Assembly (NCBI RefSeq): GCF_014642855.1
Contig: NZ_BMJB01000001.1
Location: 620,001 to 684,000 of the forward strand
Length of the DNA: 64,000 bases
From: Edaphobacter acidisoli
GTDB lineage: Bacteria > Acidobacteriota > Terriglobia > Terriglobales > Acidobacteriaceae
Reading direction: 5' to 3'
The notes beneath the pieces are model-generated. The model was not told the DNA's origin. It did not search any database and saw nothing but the letters and a program-made list of their open reading frames with translations. A program made the position numbers and the translations under genes. This document shows positions 19,480 to 28,105 of this stretch, one piece after another; position 1 is the first letter of the stretch, and every line of letters starts with the position of its first letter.

Positions 19480-20073
19480 TTAGGAGCGCTTTGTGCGCTG
19501 GAGCGTGCTGTAGATGCCGGAGGCGGCTGCGATCTTGAGGACTTCGCCGGGCAGGAACGGTACGATGGCGAGTGTCCAGACGGCGATGGTGGAGAGGTGG
19601 TCGAAGTAGGCCAGCCAGCCCGCGCCGAAGGCGAAGATGACGGCGGTGGCTCCGACGCTGGCGATGGTCGCGCGAGTGAAGCGGGAGTTGATTCCGGGCA
19701 GGGTGCGGACGAGCCAGCCTGCGGCGGCGGCAGCCAGCGGGTAGGCGAAGAGGTAACCGCCAGTGGGACCGACGAGCTGGGCGATGCCGCCTGCTCCCTG
19801 CGGGCTGAAGACCGGGAGTCCGGCGGCGCCTTCGAGGAGATAGAGCGCGAGGGCGGAGAAGCCGACGACGGGGCCGAGTGCGAGGCCGACGAGGATGACG
19901 GCGAAGGTCTGGAGCGTCAGAGGGACGGGGGTGAAGGGGAGTGGGAAGGAGATGTGGGCGCAGACGGCGACCAGTGCCGTGGCGGCGACGGCGAGCGTGG
20001 CCTTTCCGGGAAGGGTCTGGGTGAACGACTCGGTGCGCTGGGCGATGCCGGAGTGGGAGAGCGTGGAGTTCAT
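19480..20073 (-). CDS. bioY: biotin transporter substrate-binding subunit BioY
   Basis: 197 residues with six hydrophobic segments. The signature FPLPFTPVPLTLQTFAVILV and the GPTGGYLFAYPLAA motif identify the S-component of an ECF biotin transporter; BioY can also import biotin alone. Its ATG overlaps the stop of a 42-codon gene just upstream (ATGA), which implies translational coupling. No bioM or bioN genes are near. It sits in one transcription unit with mqnD. Confidence 0.93.
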   Translation of the reverse strand: MNSTLSHSGIAQRTESFTQTLPGKATLAVAATALVAVCAHISFPLPFTPVPLTLQTFAVILVGLALGPVVGFSALALYLLEGAAGLPVFSPQGAGGIAQLVGPTGGYLFAYPLAAAAAGWLVRTLPGINSRFTRATIASVGATAVIFAFGAGWLAYFDHLSTIAVWTLAIVPFLPGEVLKIAAASGIYSTLQRTKRS

Positions 20074-20198
20074 GCTGGGAGGTTCCTTTCCCGTTCAGTG
20101 GGAGCGCTCGCGTCTGCGTGAATGTGCCGGGCAATGGCTGCGGCGGCGAAGACCAGGGCGCAGAAGGCGACGATGGAGATGATGAAGAGGATGTGCAT
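20070..20198 (-). CDS. 42-residue single-span membrane peptide coupled to bioY
   Basis: A short reading frame found by hand. It starts at ATG 20198 and its TGA overlaps the bioY ATG. The product begins MHILFIISIVAFCALVFAAA and then IARHIHADA, that is one membrane helix (about residues 3-23) followed by a short polar tail. The exact four-base overlap with bioY and the sensible helix argue for translation. It resembles no family I can name. It could be a leader peptide needed to translate bioY, or a small partner of the transporter. Confidence 0.6.
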   Translation of the reverse strand: MHILFIISIVAFCALVFAAAAIARHIHADASAPTERERNLPA

Positions 20199-20292
20199 GA
20201 GGCTTACTCAGGATATCAAGGTGCGGCGGTTTGTGCAGTGGAGGGATTTTCCGGATGTGGACGGTATGAAGTTGGTTCGCGCTCGGCGTTCG

Positions 20293-20341
20293 TTGGATTT
20301 CCACTTGACCGCGGTGCTCTTGGAATTTCCACTGAGAGTGG
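20293..20341. promoter_or_regulatory. paired TTGGA-TTTCCACT repeats between divergent bioY operon and ftsB-like gene
   Basis: TTGGATTTCCACT (20293-20305) recurs as TTGGAATTTCCACT (20320-20333), 27 bases apart. The second copy runs into a small palindrome CCACT-GAG-AGTGG that ends one base before the ftsB-like ATG. Possible protein-binding sites for the divergent region. No regulator can be named. Confidence 0.35.
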
Positions 20342-20695
20342 ATGAGTCTGGTTTCGCGAGTTCGGCTTGAGCGGTGGTACGGGCAGGCGTTGGATGGCGG
20401 CTGGCGCAAGGTTGCGACCGGCGCAGCGGCGTTGCTTGCGCTGATGATGGGATACCACGTGATCTTCGGGCAGAACGGGCTGACGGCTTACCAGCAGAAG
20501 CGGGTGGAGTACCACCGGCTGCAAGGGGAGATGCGGCAGCTCCAGCAGGAGAACGACCAGATGAAGGCGCACGTGGGGCGGCTCCAGAGTGACCCGAACG
20601 CGATCGAGCACCAGGCGCGGGAGGAGCTCCACTACACGCGGCCGGGCGAGGTGATCTACACCATGCCGGCGGCTCCTGCTCCTGCGGCCAAGTAG
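20342..20695 (+). CDS. FtsB/DivIC-type septum formation initiator
   Basis: 117 residues. A short cytoplasmic stub is followed by one membrane span (about 26-43, ATGAAALLALMMGYHVIFG), then a coiled coil (about 52-85, rich in Gln/Glu heptads such as RLQGEMRQLQQENDQMK). The family C-terminus follows (ARE-ELHYTRPGEVIY). These proteins link the divisome lipoprotein and transpeptidase complexes at the division site. There is no good ribosome-binding site, only AGTGG before the ATG. A Pro/Ala-rich tail ends the protein. Confidence 0.85.
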   Translation: MSLVSRVRLERWYGQALDGGWRKVATGAAALLALMMGYHVIFGQNGLTAYQQKRVEYHRLQGEMRQLQQENDQMKAHVGRLQSDPNAIEHQAREELHYTRPGEVIYTMPAAPAPAAK

Positions 20696-20836
20696 GACCC
20701 CCTCCCCCATACTTTTGGGGCAAAGTCTTCGATTGATTTGGGTTAGGGTTGGACTTTGGTTGGGATGGAGTGTGTAAGTTGCTGGTTTGATTGGTCTCCA
20801 ATTTTCTCTCCTCGCAAAGTCTTCATTTCAAATGAG

Positions 20837-20868
20837 TAAAGCCCCGGTTTTGGCCGGGGCTTTCTCTT
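20837..20868 (+). terminator. intrinsic terminator downstream of the ftsB-like gene
   Basis: AAAGCCCCGG-TTTTGG-CCGGGGCTTT, then CTCTT. An 8-10 bp GC-rich stem with A's before and T's after. It lies about 140 bases beyond the stop. Confidence 0.85.
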
Positions 20869-21214
20869 GTTTGTTCTGTTTTTATTTTAACGGATGGAGT
20901 GAAACTAAACCGCCAACTTTGCGGAGAAAATATCCTGATTGGAATGAGTGGGTTGACTCGATTTTCTCAAGTTGTTCCTCTTGACAGGAATTTGTGACGC
21001 GGGGGATTGGGTCGTTTCGCCCTTTGGGCTTCACTCCGGCCCTTCGACTTCGCTCAGGGGAGAGTGGAAGGCGCTTCGCGCGTCTTGTTTAGGGCACGGC
21101 TGAAGCCGTGCCCTTCCACCGATAACCGGCTATTGGAGAGGGATTTTCGCTTTCGCGAAAAATGACCCTGAGTGTCTACTGATTTCTAATTATGTCTTTT
21201 TATATCTTCAATAC
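20869..21214. repeat. gene-free stretch with dispersed palindromic repeats
   Basis: No gene is seen here. Bases 21091-21114 are a perfect palindrome, AGGGCACGGC-TGAA-GCCGTGCCCT. Just before it is CCCTTCGACTTCGCTCAGG (about 21039-21059), which resembles text at 26879-26935. Bases 21144-21161 are TTTTCGC-TTTC-GCGAAAA. These look like REP-type extragenic repeats. Confidence 0.6.
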
Positions 21215-21243
21215 TTGACAAAAATCAATAGGCTGTATCAATA
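21215..21243 (+). promoter_or_regulatory. putative sigma70-type promoter for the TonB receptor
   Basis: TTGACA at 21215-21220, a 17-base spacer, and TCAATA at 21238-21243, in AT-rich DNA ahead of the receptor. A stronger -10 match, TATAAT at 21251-21256, has no matching -35. Either would leave a leader of roughly 135-150 bases. Confidence 0.4.
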
Positions 21244-21398
21244 TCCTTCGTATAATTTCACGTCAGCGCAGAGCTTTGAATTAGAAGTAGCGGACTTTCC
21301 GTGAAACTACGAGGGGCGTTTCAGATTTTTGTTCAGAGAATAGATAACAAAAGAAAATAAAACAATCTGTAACGGATGATACTTCAAGGAGGATGGAT

Positions 21399-24300
21399 AT
21401 GAAAATCACGGAAGTTTTATCGAGGCATGGAATCGTGGCCCTCATTGCCGCACTGCTTCTCGTGCCAGGAAGCGCGTCCAGCCAATCGACGGCGAACCTC
21501 ACTGGAACCGTTACTGACGCGTCAGGAGCGATTGTGCCTGCGGCCGCCGTTGTGTGCACCAACCAGGGAACAGGCCTCAAACATACTGCACTTACGAACA
21601 ACGAAGGAATCTTCCGATTTCCCGACCTGCCAATCGGCGTCTATGACCTGACAATCTCTCACGCTGGATTTTCCGCGGCTAACCGACAAGGCATCGTGTT
21701 GGCGACCGGGCACAGCGTGGATATACCGGTGGCCCTGCAGATCGGTCAAATGACACAGTCGGTCGAAGTGACAGAGACGAGCCAGGAGATTCAGCCGACC
21801 TCGTCCGAGATTCAGACCTCGGTTGAAAAGCAGAGTATGCAAAACCTGCCGCTGAATGGCCGCAATGCCTTACAGCTGGTGCTGCTTGCTCCGGGCGCGG
21901 TTGCGACCGGAGGAGTGAACTGGCAATCTGCCAACCAGGGAGTGGCCGTGAATGGGAACAGGGGGACAGACAACGGCTATCTGCTGGATGGAGTCAATTA
22001 CATTGACCCGCACTACGGGACAGCCCCAGTCCTGCCTAGTCCCGACGCGCTGCAGGAATTTACAGAGAAAACCTCCAACTTCGATGCGTCGGAGGTCGGT
22101 TCTGGCGCGAATGTTCAATTCACGACTCGATCCGGTACGAACCAGATTCACGGTTCGCTCTTTGAGTACGTGCGCAACAATGTCTTCGATTCGAAGAACT
22201 ACTTTTCGACCTCGGCGACGCCTTTCAAGCGAAACCAGTTCGGAGGCTCGCTGGGCGGGCCGATCTTCAAGGACAAGACTTTCTATTTTCTGTCGTATCA
22301 GGCGACGCGCACAGTTGGTGGCGCGAACCCTTCGGTAGCCATCGTTCCGCCGGCGAGTTATCTGACCGGTGATTTTTCATCTCTGAGTACGCTGATTATC
22401 GACCCGAACACTGGAGCTCCATTCCCTGGCAACAAGATCCCATCCTCGCGCTTTGACCAGAACATGGTGACGGTACTCGGATTCTTCCCCGCGGCCAACC
22501 AGAGCAATGGCACCTACAACTCGCTGCCCAGAAGCAACCTGAATGACAACCAGATACTCGGCAGGATCGACCATCAACTGACATCGAAGGACCACCTGGT
22601 GGCGCGCTTCTTTTACGATTCCTACACCTTTCAAGAGCAGACGACCGCGCTGCAGAATCCATACGGCAATGACGCTTTCAAAAACCGTAATGCGATGATC
22701 AGCGATACCCACACCTTCAGCCCGAACCTCATTCTAACGGGAAGTTTCGGTTATACGGACGTTGGACGCCAGCGGTCCGCAGCCGGGCTGCCCTTTCTGC
22801 CGCAGGGTCTTCCCGGGGTGAATGTGCCAGTCGCGACGCTCGATGCGTTGGCGGCTCATCAGTTGTCGGTCAGCATTAGCGGGTATTCCAGCTTCGTAAG
22901 CGGCACACCGATTACGTTGACGCCCAAGACCTTTGAGTACAGAACGCACGTTGTGTGGGAGCACGGCGCCCACTTGATGCGTTTTGGCCTCGATGCGGTC
23001 CGCTACGATGAGTACGCCTGGGACCGCTCTTTTCAGGAGGGACAGTGGACCTTCAATGGCAGCCGCACCAGTTCGGCGGCATATAAGAATTCAGGCAACG
23101 CCATCGCAGACGTGCTTCTGGGCCTGCCATTTCAGTTCGCACAGCATGGAACCGAGGCGCAGAACATGTATCAGACCCAGATCCAGCCGTGGATTCAGGA
23201 CGACTGGAAGGCCCTGCCGCATCTGACACTCAACCTTGGTGTAAGGTACGCTCCATGGCTCCCGTCCGTCGATCGGGTGGCGCCGCAGGTTGGTTTTGAG
23301 CCCGGAGTTCAGTCGACTGCAGCACCGAATGCTCCTCTGGGACTTGTGTTCTCCGGAGACAATGGCCTGCCCCATGCAATCTTCAGCCGGCACATGGCGA
23401 ACGTCGCGCCGCGTGTTGGGTTTGCCTGGGACATCGCTGGCCAGGGAAAAACTGTAGTGCGTGGCGCCTATGGCATCTTCTTCCGCCCCATGCCCCTGAA
23501 CATGCAGCGATTTTCAGGCAACACCGCGGCATTCCGCAGCCTGGCAACCAGCGTGTCCGCGCCAGAGAGCTTTGAGGATCCCTACGCCACGGTCCCGGGC
23601 GGATCGCCTTTTCCCTGGACACCTGTAACTCCCGCTGGCTTGAAGACCTATGTCTTCAATCTTCCAGTGACGACCTCGGCGCTTATTCCGCACGAAGGAA
23701 CGAGCTATGTGCAGGAGTGGAACCTGACCTTTGAGCGGCAACTTCAGTACAACATGGGATTTTCATTGAGCTACATTGGGAATCGGATGATCAAAGGCAT
23801 GGACTCCACCGAAGCAAATCCAGCCATCTACATTCCCGGAAAGTCCACGGAGGCAAACGTCAATTCGCGTAGACCCTATGCAGGTCTCGCTTCGGTTCAG
23901 TCCGTGCGGGACTTTCAGCTAAGCAATTACAACGGTTTTCAGGTAAGCCTGAACAGGCATACCGAGAAAGGCCTGACGCTCATTAGCAATTACACATGGT
24001 CGAAGTGCCTGGACAATGACTCGAATACCACGGGTAGCGTGAGCGTGATTAACAAATTCAATGTAAATGCCGACTACGCGCGGTGCGATTTCAACCCCGA
24101 ACACATTGCGAATATTTCACTGGTGTACGACATCCCTGTCATCACCCGGTTCCATGGTTTTGCCGATAAGGCCCTCAACCACTGGCAACTGACGACAATC
24201 ACATCCCTGCAATCAGGGCTCCCATTCAGCGTCTCCAGCGGAGTAGATAATTCACTGAGCGGACCTACAACCAACTCCGGAACGAATGATCTTGCGGACC

Positions 24301-24638
24301 GCGTTCCGGGTGTCTCGACGGCGCGCCCGGCGGGCGTAAGCAAACTGGCCGAGTATTTCAACACCGCTGCATTCACTGAGAATGCCCTAGGCACCTTCGG
24401 CGACTCCGGCAGGAACAGCATAACGGGCCCAGGCAGTTGGTCTTCGGACGTTGGCCTGCTCAAGAATTTCCCAATCACCGAGCGGTTCAACTTCACATTC
24501 CGGGCCGAAGCGTTCAATGCACCTAATCACACGAACTTCGGCGGTCCTGGAACAACGTTCACCAGCGGAAGTTTCGGCAAGATTCAGACGGCAGGTGCGC
24601 CTCGCGTAGTTCAATTGTCTGGACGACTGACGTTCTAA
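21399..24638 (+). CDS. TonB-dependent receptor with carboxypeptidase-regulatory domain (Oar-like)
   Basis: About 1079 residues, full length. The start at 21399 has AAGGAGG six bases upstream; the ATG at 21393 is too close to it. Residues 1-30 form a signal peptide (VALIAALLLVPGSASSQ). Residues about 33-115 form a carboxypeptidase-regulatory/beta-sandwich domain (NLTGTVTDASGAIVPAA). The plug follows at about 130-250 (LPLNGRNALQLVLLAPG, NGYLLDGVNYIDPH), then a large outer-membrane barrel ending LSGRLTF. Such receptors are abundant in Acidobacteria and usually take up large substrates. A secreted GH51 arabinofuranosidase is encoded convergently just downstream, so a plant-polysaccharide substrate is possible. 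Confidence 0.92.
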   Translation: MKITEVLSRHGIVALIAALLLVPGSASSQSTANLTGTVTDASGAIVPAAAVVCTNQGTGLKHTALTNNEGIFRFPDLPIGVYDLTISHAGFSAANRQGIVLATGHSVDIPVALQIGQMTQSVEVTETSQEIQPTSSEIQTSVEKQSMQNLPLNGRNALQLVLLAPGAVATGGVNWQSANQGVAVNGNRGTDNGYLLDGVNYIDPHYGTAPVLPSPDALQEFTEKTSNFDASEVGSGANVQFTTRSGTNQIHGSLFEYVRNNVFDSKNYFSTSATPFKRNQFGGSLGGPIFKDKTFYFLSYQATRTVGGANPSVAIVPPASYLTGDFSSLSTLIIDPNTGAPFPGNKIPSSRFDQNMVTVLGFFPAANQSNGTYNSLPRSNLNDNQILGRIDHQLTSKDHLVARFFYDSYTFQEQTTALQNPYGNDAFKNRNAMISDTHTFSPNLILTGSFGYTDVGRQRSAAGLPFLPQGLPGVNVPVATLDALAAHQLSVSISGYSSFVSGTPITLTPKTFEYRTHVVWEHGAHLMRFGLDAVRYDEYAWDRSFQEGQWTFNGSRTSSAAYKNSGNAIADVLLGLPFQFAQHGTEAQNMYQTQIQPWIQDDWKALPHLTLNLGVRYAPWLPSVDRVAPQVGFEPGVQSTAAPNAPLGLVFSGDNGLPHAIFSRHMANVAPRVGFAWDIAGQGKTVVRGAYGIFFRPMPLNMQRFSGNTAAFRSLATSVSAPESFEDPYATVPGGSPFPWTPVTPAGLKTYVFNLPVTTSALIPHEGTSYVQEWNLTFERQLQYNMGFSLSYIGNRMIKGMDSTEANPAIYIPGKSTEANVNSRRPYAGLASVQSVRDFQLSNYNGFQVSLNRHTEKGLTLISNYTWSKCLDNDSNTTGSVSVINKFNVNADYARCDFNPEHIANISLVYDIPVITRFHGFADKALNHWQLTTITSLQSGLPFSVSSGVDNSLSGPTTNSGTNDLADRVPGVSTARPAGVSKLAEYFNTAAFTENALGTFGDSGRNSITGPGSWSSDVGLLKNFPITERFNFTFRAEAFNAPNHTNFGGPGTTFTSGSFGKIQTAGAPRVVQLSGRLTF

Positions 24639-24652
24639 TAAACCCATGCTCT

Positions 24653-24693
24653 GGGTGCCCGATCAAGCAGTTTTGCAGCGTGATTGGGCACCC
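24653..24693. repeat. imperfect inverted repeat after the TonB receptor gene
   Basis: GGGTGCCC-G-ATCA and TGAT-T-GGGCACCC surround an 18-base loop, 15 bases after the stop. It lacks a T-run and shares its GGGTGCCC arms with the element at 26771-26814. It may act as a transcript end for both convergent genes, or may be a dispersed repeat. Confidence 0.5.
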
Positions 24694-24722
24694 GAGCGTT
24701 TGTGGCGTTGCAGAAAAGACTG

Positions 24723-26615
24723 TTATTCCACGGTCAGGTCGAGGATTTGGATGGCGTAGCGGGGGACGGTGTGGGTGAAGGTTTTGGCTGCGTTGGTGAT
24801 GTTGGAGGTTTGGGGGACGATGCGGGTTGGGTCGGTGATGGAGTTTGTTTCTTCGGTGGTCTTGCCGGTGAGTGTTGTGACCTTTGCTGTGGCGTGGACG
24901 TGCGCTGCGCCGTCGAGGGTGATCTTGACTGTTTGCGGTGTAGTGGAGGCGTTGACCAGCTTGAGGTAGAGGTGGTGGTTGTGTGAGTCGAGCGTTGCGG
25001 ACTCGAAGATGCGCGGGTTGGTGGTGTCGAGTTTGGCGTTGAGGATCTCGTCGCCGAGGTTGGTGGAGAACATCTCCTGCGCGTAGTAGCTGGGCGAGCC
25101 GTAGCTCGAGAGCGCGTCGTAGCCGATGAGGTCGCCTGACCACTGCATGCCGCCGGGGTTGACGTTGACGAAGAGCGGCGCGTAGCTGGCCATGATGACC
25201 TGGTCGCTGTTGCGTTCCATGCCGGTCATCCATGCGGCGTCGCCGAGCGCTGCGCCGAGGTTGGTGGTGGGGCCGCCTTCGCGTGTGGCCCACTCGCCGA
25301 CGAAGGTCTTGGGGCCGCTGCGGTCGGTGGTGTCGTAGTGGTGGACGTCTTCAAAGAATTGTTGCGCGGAGCGGTAGAAGTGGTCGTCGATGACGTCGGG
25401 ACGGACGCTGGTGACGGGCGCGGTGGCGATGAGCTGGAGCTGCGGGTACTGCTGCTTGATGGCCTTGTAGAACTGGGTGTAGCGGCCGTCGTAGGTGTGG
25501 GAGTGGTCGAACTCGTCCTCGTTGCCGATCTCGACGTAGGTGAGGGGGAAGGGCGCGGGATGGCCGTCTTTGGCGCGCTCTGCTCCCCACTTGGTGGAGG
25601 TGCTGCCGGTGACGTACTGGATCTCGTCGAGCGCGTCCTGCACGTAGGGTTCGAGGTCGGGGCCTGGGTTGACGTGCTGCTGTTTGAGTGAGTATCCGGC
25701 GTAGACGGCGAGGACGGGCTGCATGTGCAGGTCCTGGCACCATTCGAGAAATTCGAGCAGGCCCATGCCGTCGGTGGAGCGGTAGTTCCAGGGGCTCATG
25801 TGGGTGGGGCGGTCGACGAGCGGGCCGATGGTGTTCTTCCACTGGAAGCGCTGGTCGATGGTGTCGCCTTCGAGGTAGTTGCCGCCGGGCAGGCGCAGGA
25901 AGGCGGGGTGCATGGCGGCGAGCTTCTGCATGAGGTCGATGCGGTTGCCGTTGGGCGTGTTTTTGTAGGTCGGCGGGAAGAGCGAGACGAGCGAGAACCA
26001 CGCGGTGCCGGGCTTTTGGACGGTGAACTCGATGTGGTTGGTGGAGGATGGGGTGAGTGCGGCGGTCTTCAACGTGTAGGTGTATTGCTTCCAGTCGGAG
26101 GTGAGCGCGGCGACGGTTGTGCTGGCTTCGACGGTGCCAGTGTTGTTGCTGACGAGGCGGATGGTGATGGGGCCGAGGTCGGTGTCGGCTTTGGCGTAGA
26201 AGGAGCCGTGGTAGGTGGTGTCGGGGTGGAGCGGGATGCCCCAGTAGCCGCCATTGAGGAAGCCTGCGGAGGCGTGGGCGTCGGCTGAGGTGACGGTGAG
26301 CTTGAGGCTGTGAGGCAGGGCGGAGCTGGGGCCGGTGGTCTTGTCGCCTGCGATGGTGGCGTGGGCGTCGCCGTTCTGGATGAGGGTCCAGTTGTCGACG
26401 CCGCTCCATGAGGGATGGAAGGTGCGGTTGCTGAGGAGCTCGCCGTAGAGTCCGCCGTCGTAGGAGTAGTTGATCTCTTCGGTCATGAGGCCGTAGAGGG
26501 TGGGGCTGACTTTGGCTTTGGGGGTGGCGGTGTCGATGGTGAGGGTTGCGGTCTGGCCGATGAGGGAGGCGGGAATGGCTGCGAGGAGCAAGGCTGCGTA
26601 GCGGTGAAGGCGCAT
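24723..26615 (-). CDS. secreted alpha-L-arabinofuranosidase, GH51
   Basis: 630 residues. Residues 1-20 are a signal peptide (LLLAAIPASLIGQ). Residues about 80-210 form a CBM4/9-like beta-sandwich inserted near the N-terminus. A TIM barrel follows from about 220: FLRLPGGNYLEGDTI; acid/base Glu366 in VEIGNEDEFD; nucleophile Glu441 in FVGEWATREGG. A C-terminal beta domain completes the GH51 plan. It should release arabinose from arabinan or arabinoxylan outside the cytoplasm. It is monocistronic and convergent with a TonB receptor that might import the products. Exact substrate not known. Confidence 0.9.
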   Translation of the reverse strand: MRLHRYAALLLAAIPASLIGQTATLTIDTATPKAKVSPTLYGLMTEEINYSYDGGLYGELLSNRTFHPSWSGVDNWTLIQNGDAHATIAGDKTTGPSSALPHSLKLTVTSADAHASAGFLNGGYWGIPLHPDTTYHGSFYAKADTDLGPITIRLVSNNTGTVEASTTVAALTSDWKQYTYTLKTAALTPSSTNHIEFTVQKPGTAWFSLVSLFPPTYKNTPNGNRIDLMQKLAAMHPAFLRLPGGNYLEGDTIDQRFQWKNTIGPLVDRPTHMSPWNYRSTDGMGLLEFLEWCQDLHMQPVLAVYAGYSLKQQHVNPGPDLEPYVQDALDEIQYVTGSTSTKWGAERAKDGHPAPFPLTYVEIGNEDEFDHSHTYDGRYTQFYKAIKQQYPQLQLIATAPVTSVRPDVIDDHFYRSAQQFFEDVHHYDTTDRSGPKTFVGEWATREGGPTTNLGAALGDAAWMTGMERNSDQVIMASYAPLFVNVNPGGMQWSGDLIGYDALSSYGSPSYYAQEMFSTNLGDEILNAKLDTTNPRIFESATLDSHNHHLYLKLVNASTTPQTVKITLDGAAHVHATAKVTTLTGKTTEETNSITDPTRIVPQTSNITNAAKTFTHTVPRYAIQILDLTVE

Positions 26616-27114
26616 TGATCGTCCTTGGGGTAGCTTGGGATAACGTTTACTTCTTTGTGTTTTGGTTGTGCGCCATCCATAGTAGCTGATGCGGGTGTGG
26701 TTTGGGGAGTGTGAGATTTTTTCTTTTGGTTAAACGATTTGGCTGCTTTGTGTGGCTGGGCTGCGGTAGACCCCACCCATGACGCGATAAGGCTGCGTCA
26801 TGAATGGGGCACCCGGCAAGAGTGGATTGTGGCTGAAAGGGAGCGGCGGTATGGGCTGTCGATACGGTCTCGGGGTCCTTCGACTGCGCCCCGTTCGACT
26901 CGCCAACGGCTCGCTCAGGGGCTTCGCTCAGGATGACAGGCACTCTCGCGACAGCAAATGCAAAAGCAGATTCCTCCGCTGCGCTACGGAATGGAAATGC
27001 AAAAAGAGGATAGAGCTGCAAGAAGGCAATGGAAATGCAAGAGGGAGTGGAAATTGCAAAGGGTCATCGAGAGAACGACAGGTCGTGCGAGGCGTAACAT
27101 GGTGGGGTAGTGGC
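26616..27114. repeat. repeat-rich gene-free interval
   Basis: About 500 bases without a credible gene. They contain: an inverted repeat at 26771-26814 (CCCCACCCATGACGC paired with GCGTCATGAATGGGG); text CCTTCGACTGCGCC and CGCTCAGGATGACAGG at about 26879-26940, resembling 21039-21059; a 40-base unit at 26965-27004 repeated at 28021-28060 with one mismatch; and three short copies of TGGAAATGCAA (26992, 27030 and, with one inserted T, 27048). Confidence 0.7.
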
Positions 27115-27125
27115 GGGAGGGTGTT

Positions 27126-27986
27126 TTGTTGCGGTTTGGACGAGTGATGTTGGGGCTGGCTTTGGGTGGGATGGTTTTGGGTGGCGCGGTCTATGGACAG
27201 GTGTTTTCGAAGCCGCTGGGGGCTACAGCGCAGGAGAAGCCTTCGTATCTGAAGGGTGCGGGGATTGTGGAGCGGTTGAATCAGCCGTTGCCGCTTTCGG
27301 CGCAGTTTGTGGATGAGTCGGGCAAGACGGTTGCGCTGGGGGATTATTTTCATCAGAAGCCGGTGGCGCTGGCGCTGGTTTATTTTCACTGCGGGATGCT
27401 TTGCCCGCAGGTGCTGCATGGGATGGCGGTGGGGCTGAAGGGCGCCGACTTCACTGTGGGCAAAGACTACGACGTGGTGGTGGCGAGCATCGATCCGATG
27501 GATAAGCCGGAGGATGCGATTGCGGCGAAGAAGGAGTTTCTGGACACGCTGGGGCAGACGGGGCCGACGGCTGAGGCGGGCGTGCATTTTCTGACGGGGG
27601 AGCAGCCGGCGATTACAGCGCTAAGCGAGGCGACGGGGTTTCACTTTGTGCGCGTGCCGGGGCCGGATGGGAAGATGGACCAGTTTGCTCATTCGAGTGT
27701 GGTGATGTTTGCTACGCCCGAGGGGAAGATGTCGGAGTACCTGGCGGGGATTGATTATCCAGTGCGCGATGTGCGGCTGGCGCTGGTGAATGCTTCGCAC
27801 AACAAGATTGCTACGTTCAAGGACCTGGTGATCCTGTATTGCTGCAACTATGTGCCGTCGGCGGGGAAGTACACCGTGGCGGTGCTGCGGCTGCTGGGGT
27901 TTGCGGCGATGCTGACGCTGGTGGGGATTGGGCTGATGTTCTACTTCCTGACGCGGAAGCGCCGAACGACGGGGGCGGCGGCTTAG
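27126..27986 (+). CDS. SCO1/SenC-family copper/thiol protein with C-terminal membrane anchor
   Basis: 286 residues. Residues 1-24 form a signal segment. A thioredoxin-like domain spans about 45-215 with the Cys89-x3-Cys93 copper motif (FHCGMLCPQ) and His189 (KMDQFAHSSVVMF) as third ligand. A C-terminal helix (about 249-272, VLRLLGFAAMLTLVGIGLMF) anchors it, with a basic end (TRKRR). Family members deliver copper to the CuA site of cytochrome oxidase or act as thiol reductases. The TTG at 27126 has GGGAGG five bases upstream; the ATG at 27147 has none. No cytochrome oxidase genes are in the window. Confidence 0.88.
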   Translation: MLRFGRVMLGLALGGMVLGGAVYGQVFSKPLGATAQEKPSYLKGAGIVERLNQPLPLSAQFVDESGKTVALGDYFHQKPVALALVYFHCGMLCPQVLHGMAVGLKGADFTVGKDYDVVVASIDPMDKPEDAIAAKKEFLDTLGQTGPTAEAGVHFLTGEQPAITALSEATGFHFVRVPGPDGKMDQFAHSSVVMFATPEGKMSEYLAGIDYPVRDVRLALVNASHNKIATFKDLVILYCCNYVPSAGKYTVAVLRLLGFAAMLTLVGIGLMFYFLTRKRRTTGAAA

Positions 27987-28020
27987 CTGGTCTTCGAATG
28001 CCTTGCCGACGGAGACGAGA

Positions 28021-28060
28021 AGCAGATTCCTCCGCTGCGCTGCGGAATGGAAATGCAAAA
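28021..28060. repeat. second copy of a 40-base dispersed repeat
   Basis: Begins AGCAGATTCCTCCGCTGCGC and ends GGAAATGCAAAA. It matches 26965-27004 at 39 of 40 positions, in the same orientation. The two copies flank the SCO1-like gene. A degenerate relative may lie at 61813-61839 (AGCAGATTC then CGCGCGCGGAA). Confidence 0.75.
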
Positions 28061-28105
28061 GGCCTGCGGGTTGCTTCGGGTGCTGTGCTGATTTGTGTCG
28101 GCGGC

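Noticed and set aside
20787..20984. 65-codon plus-strand frame
   Set aside because: It runs through the intrinsic terminator at 20837-20868 and has no ribosome site or family.
21244..21398. Riboswitch in the TonB receptor leader (for example cobalamin)
   Set aside because: No B12-box or other conserved riboswitch core seen in the roughly 150-base AT-rich leader.
25351..26409. 352-codon open frame antisense to the GH51 gene
   Set aside because: Its product is mostly Arg, His and Pro, the usual shadow of GC-rich coding DNA; the GH51 frame has clear catalytic motifs.
26965..28060. CRISPR-like interpretation of the 40-base repeat pair
   Set aside because: Only two copies about 1 kb apart with a gene between them; no regular spacers and no cas genes in the window.
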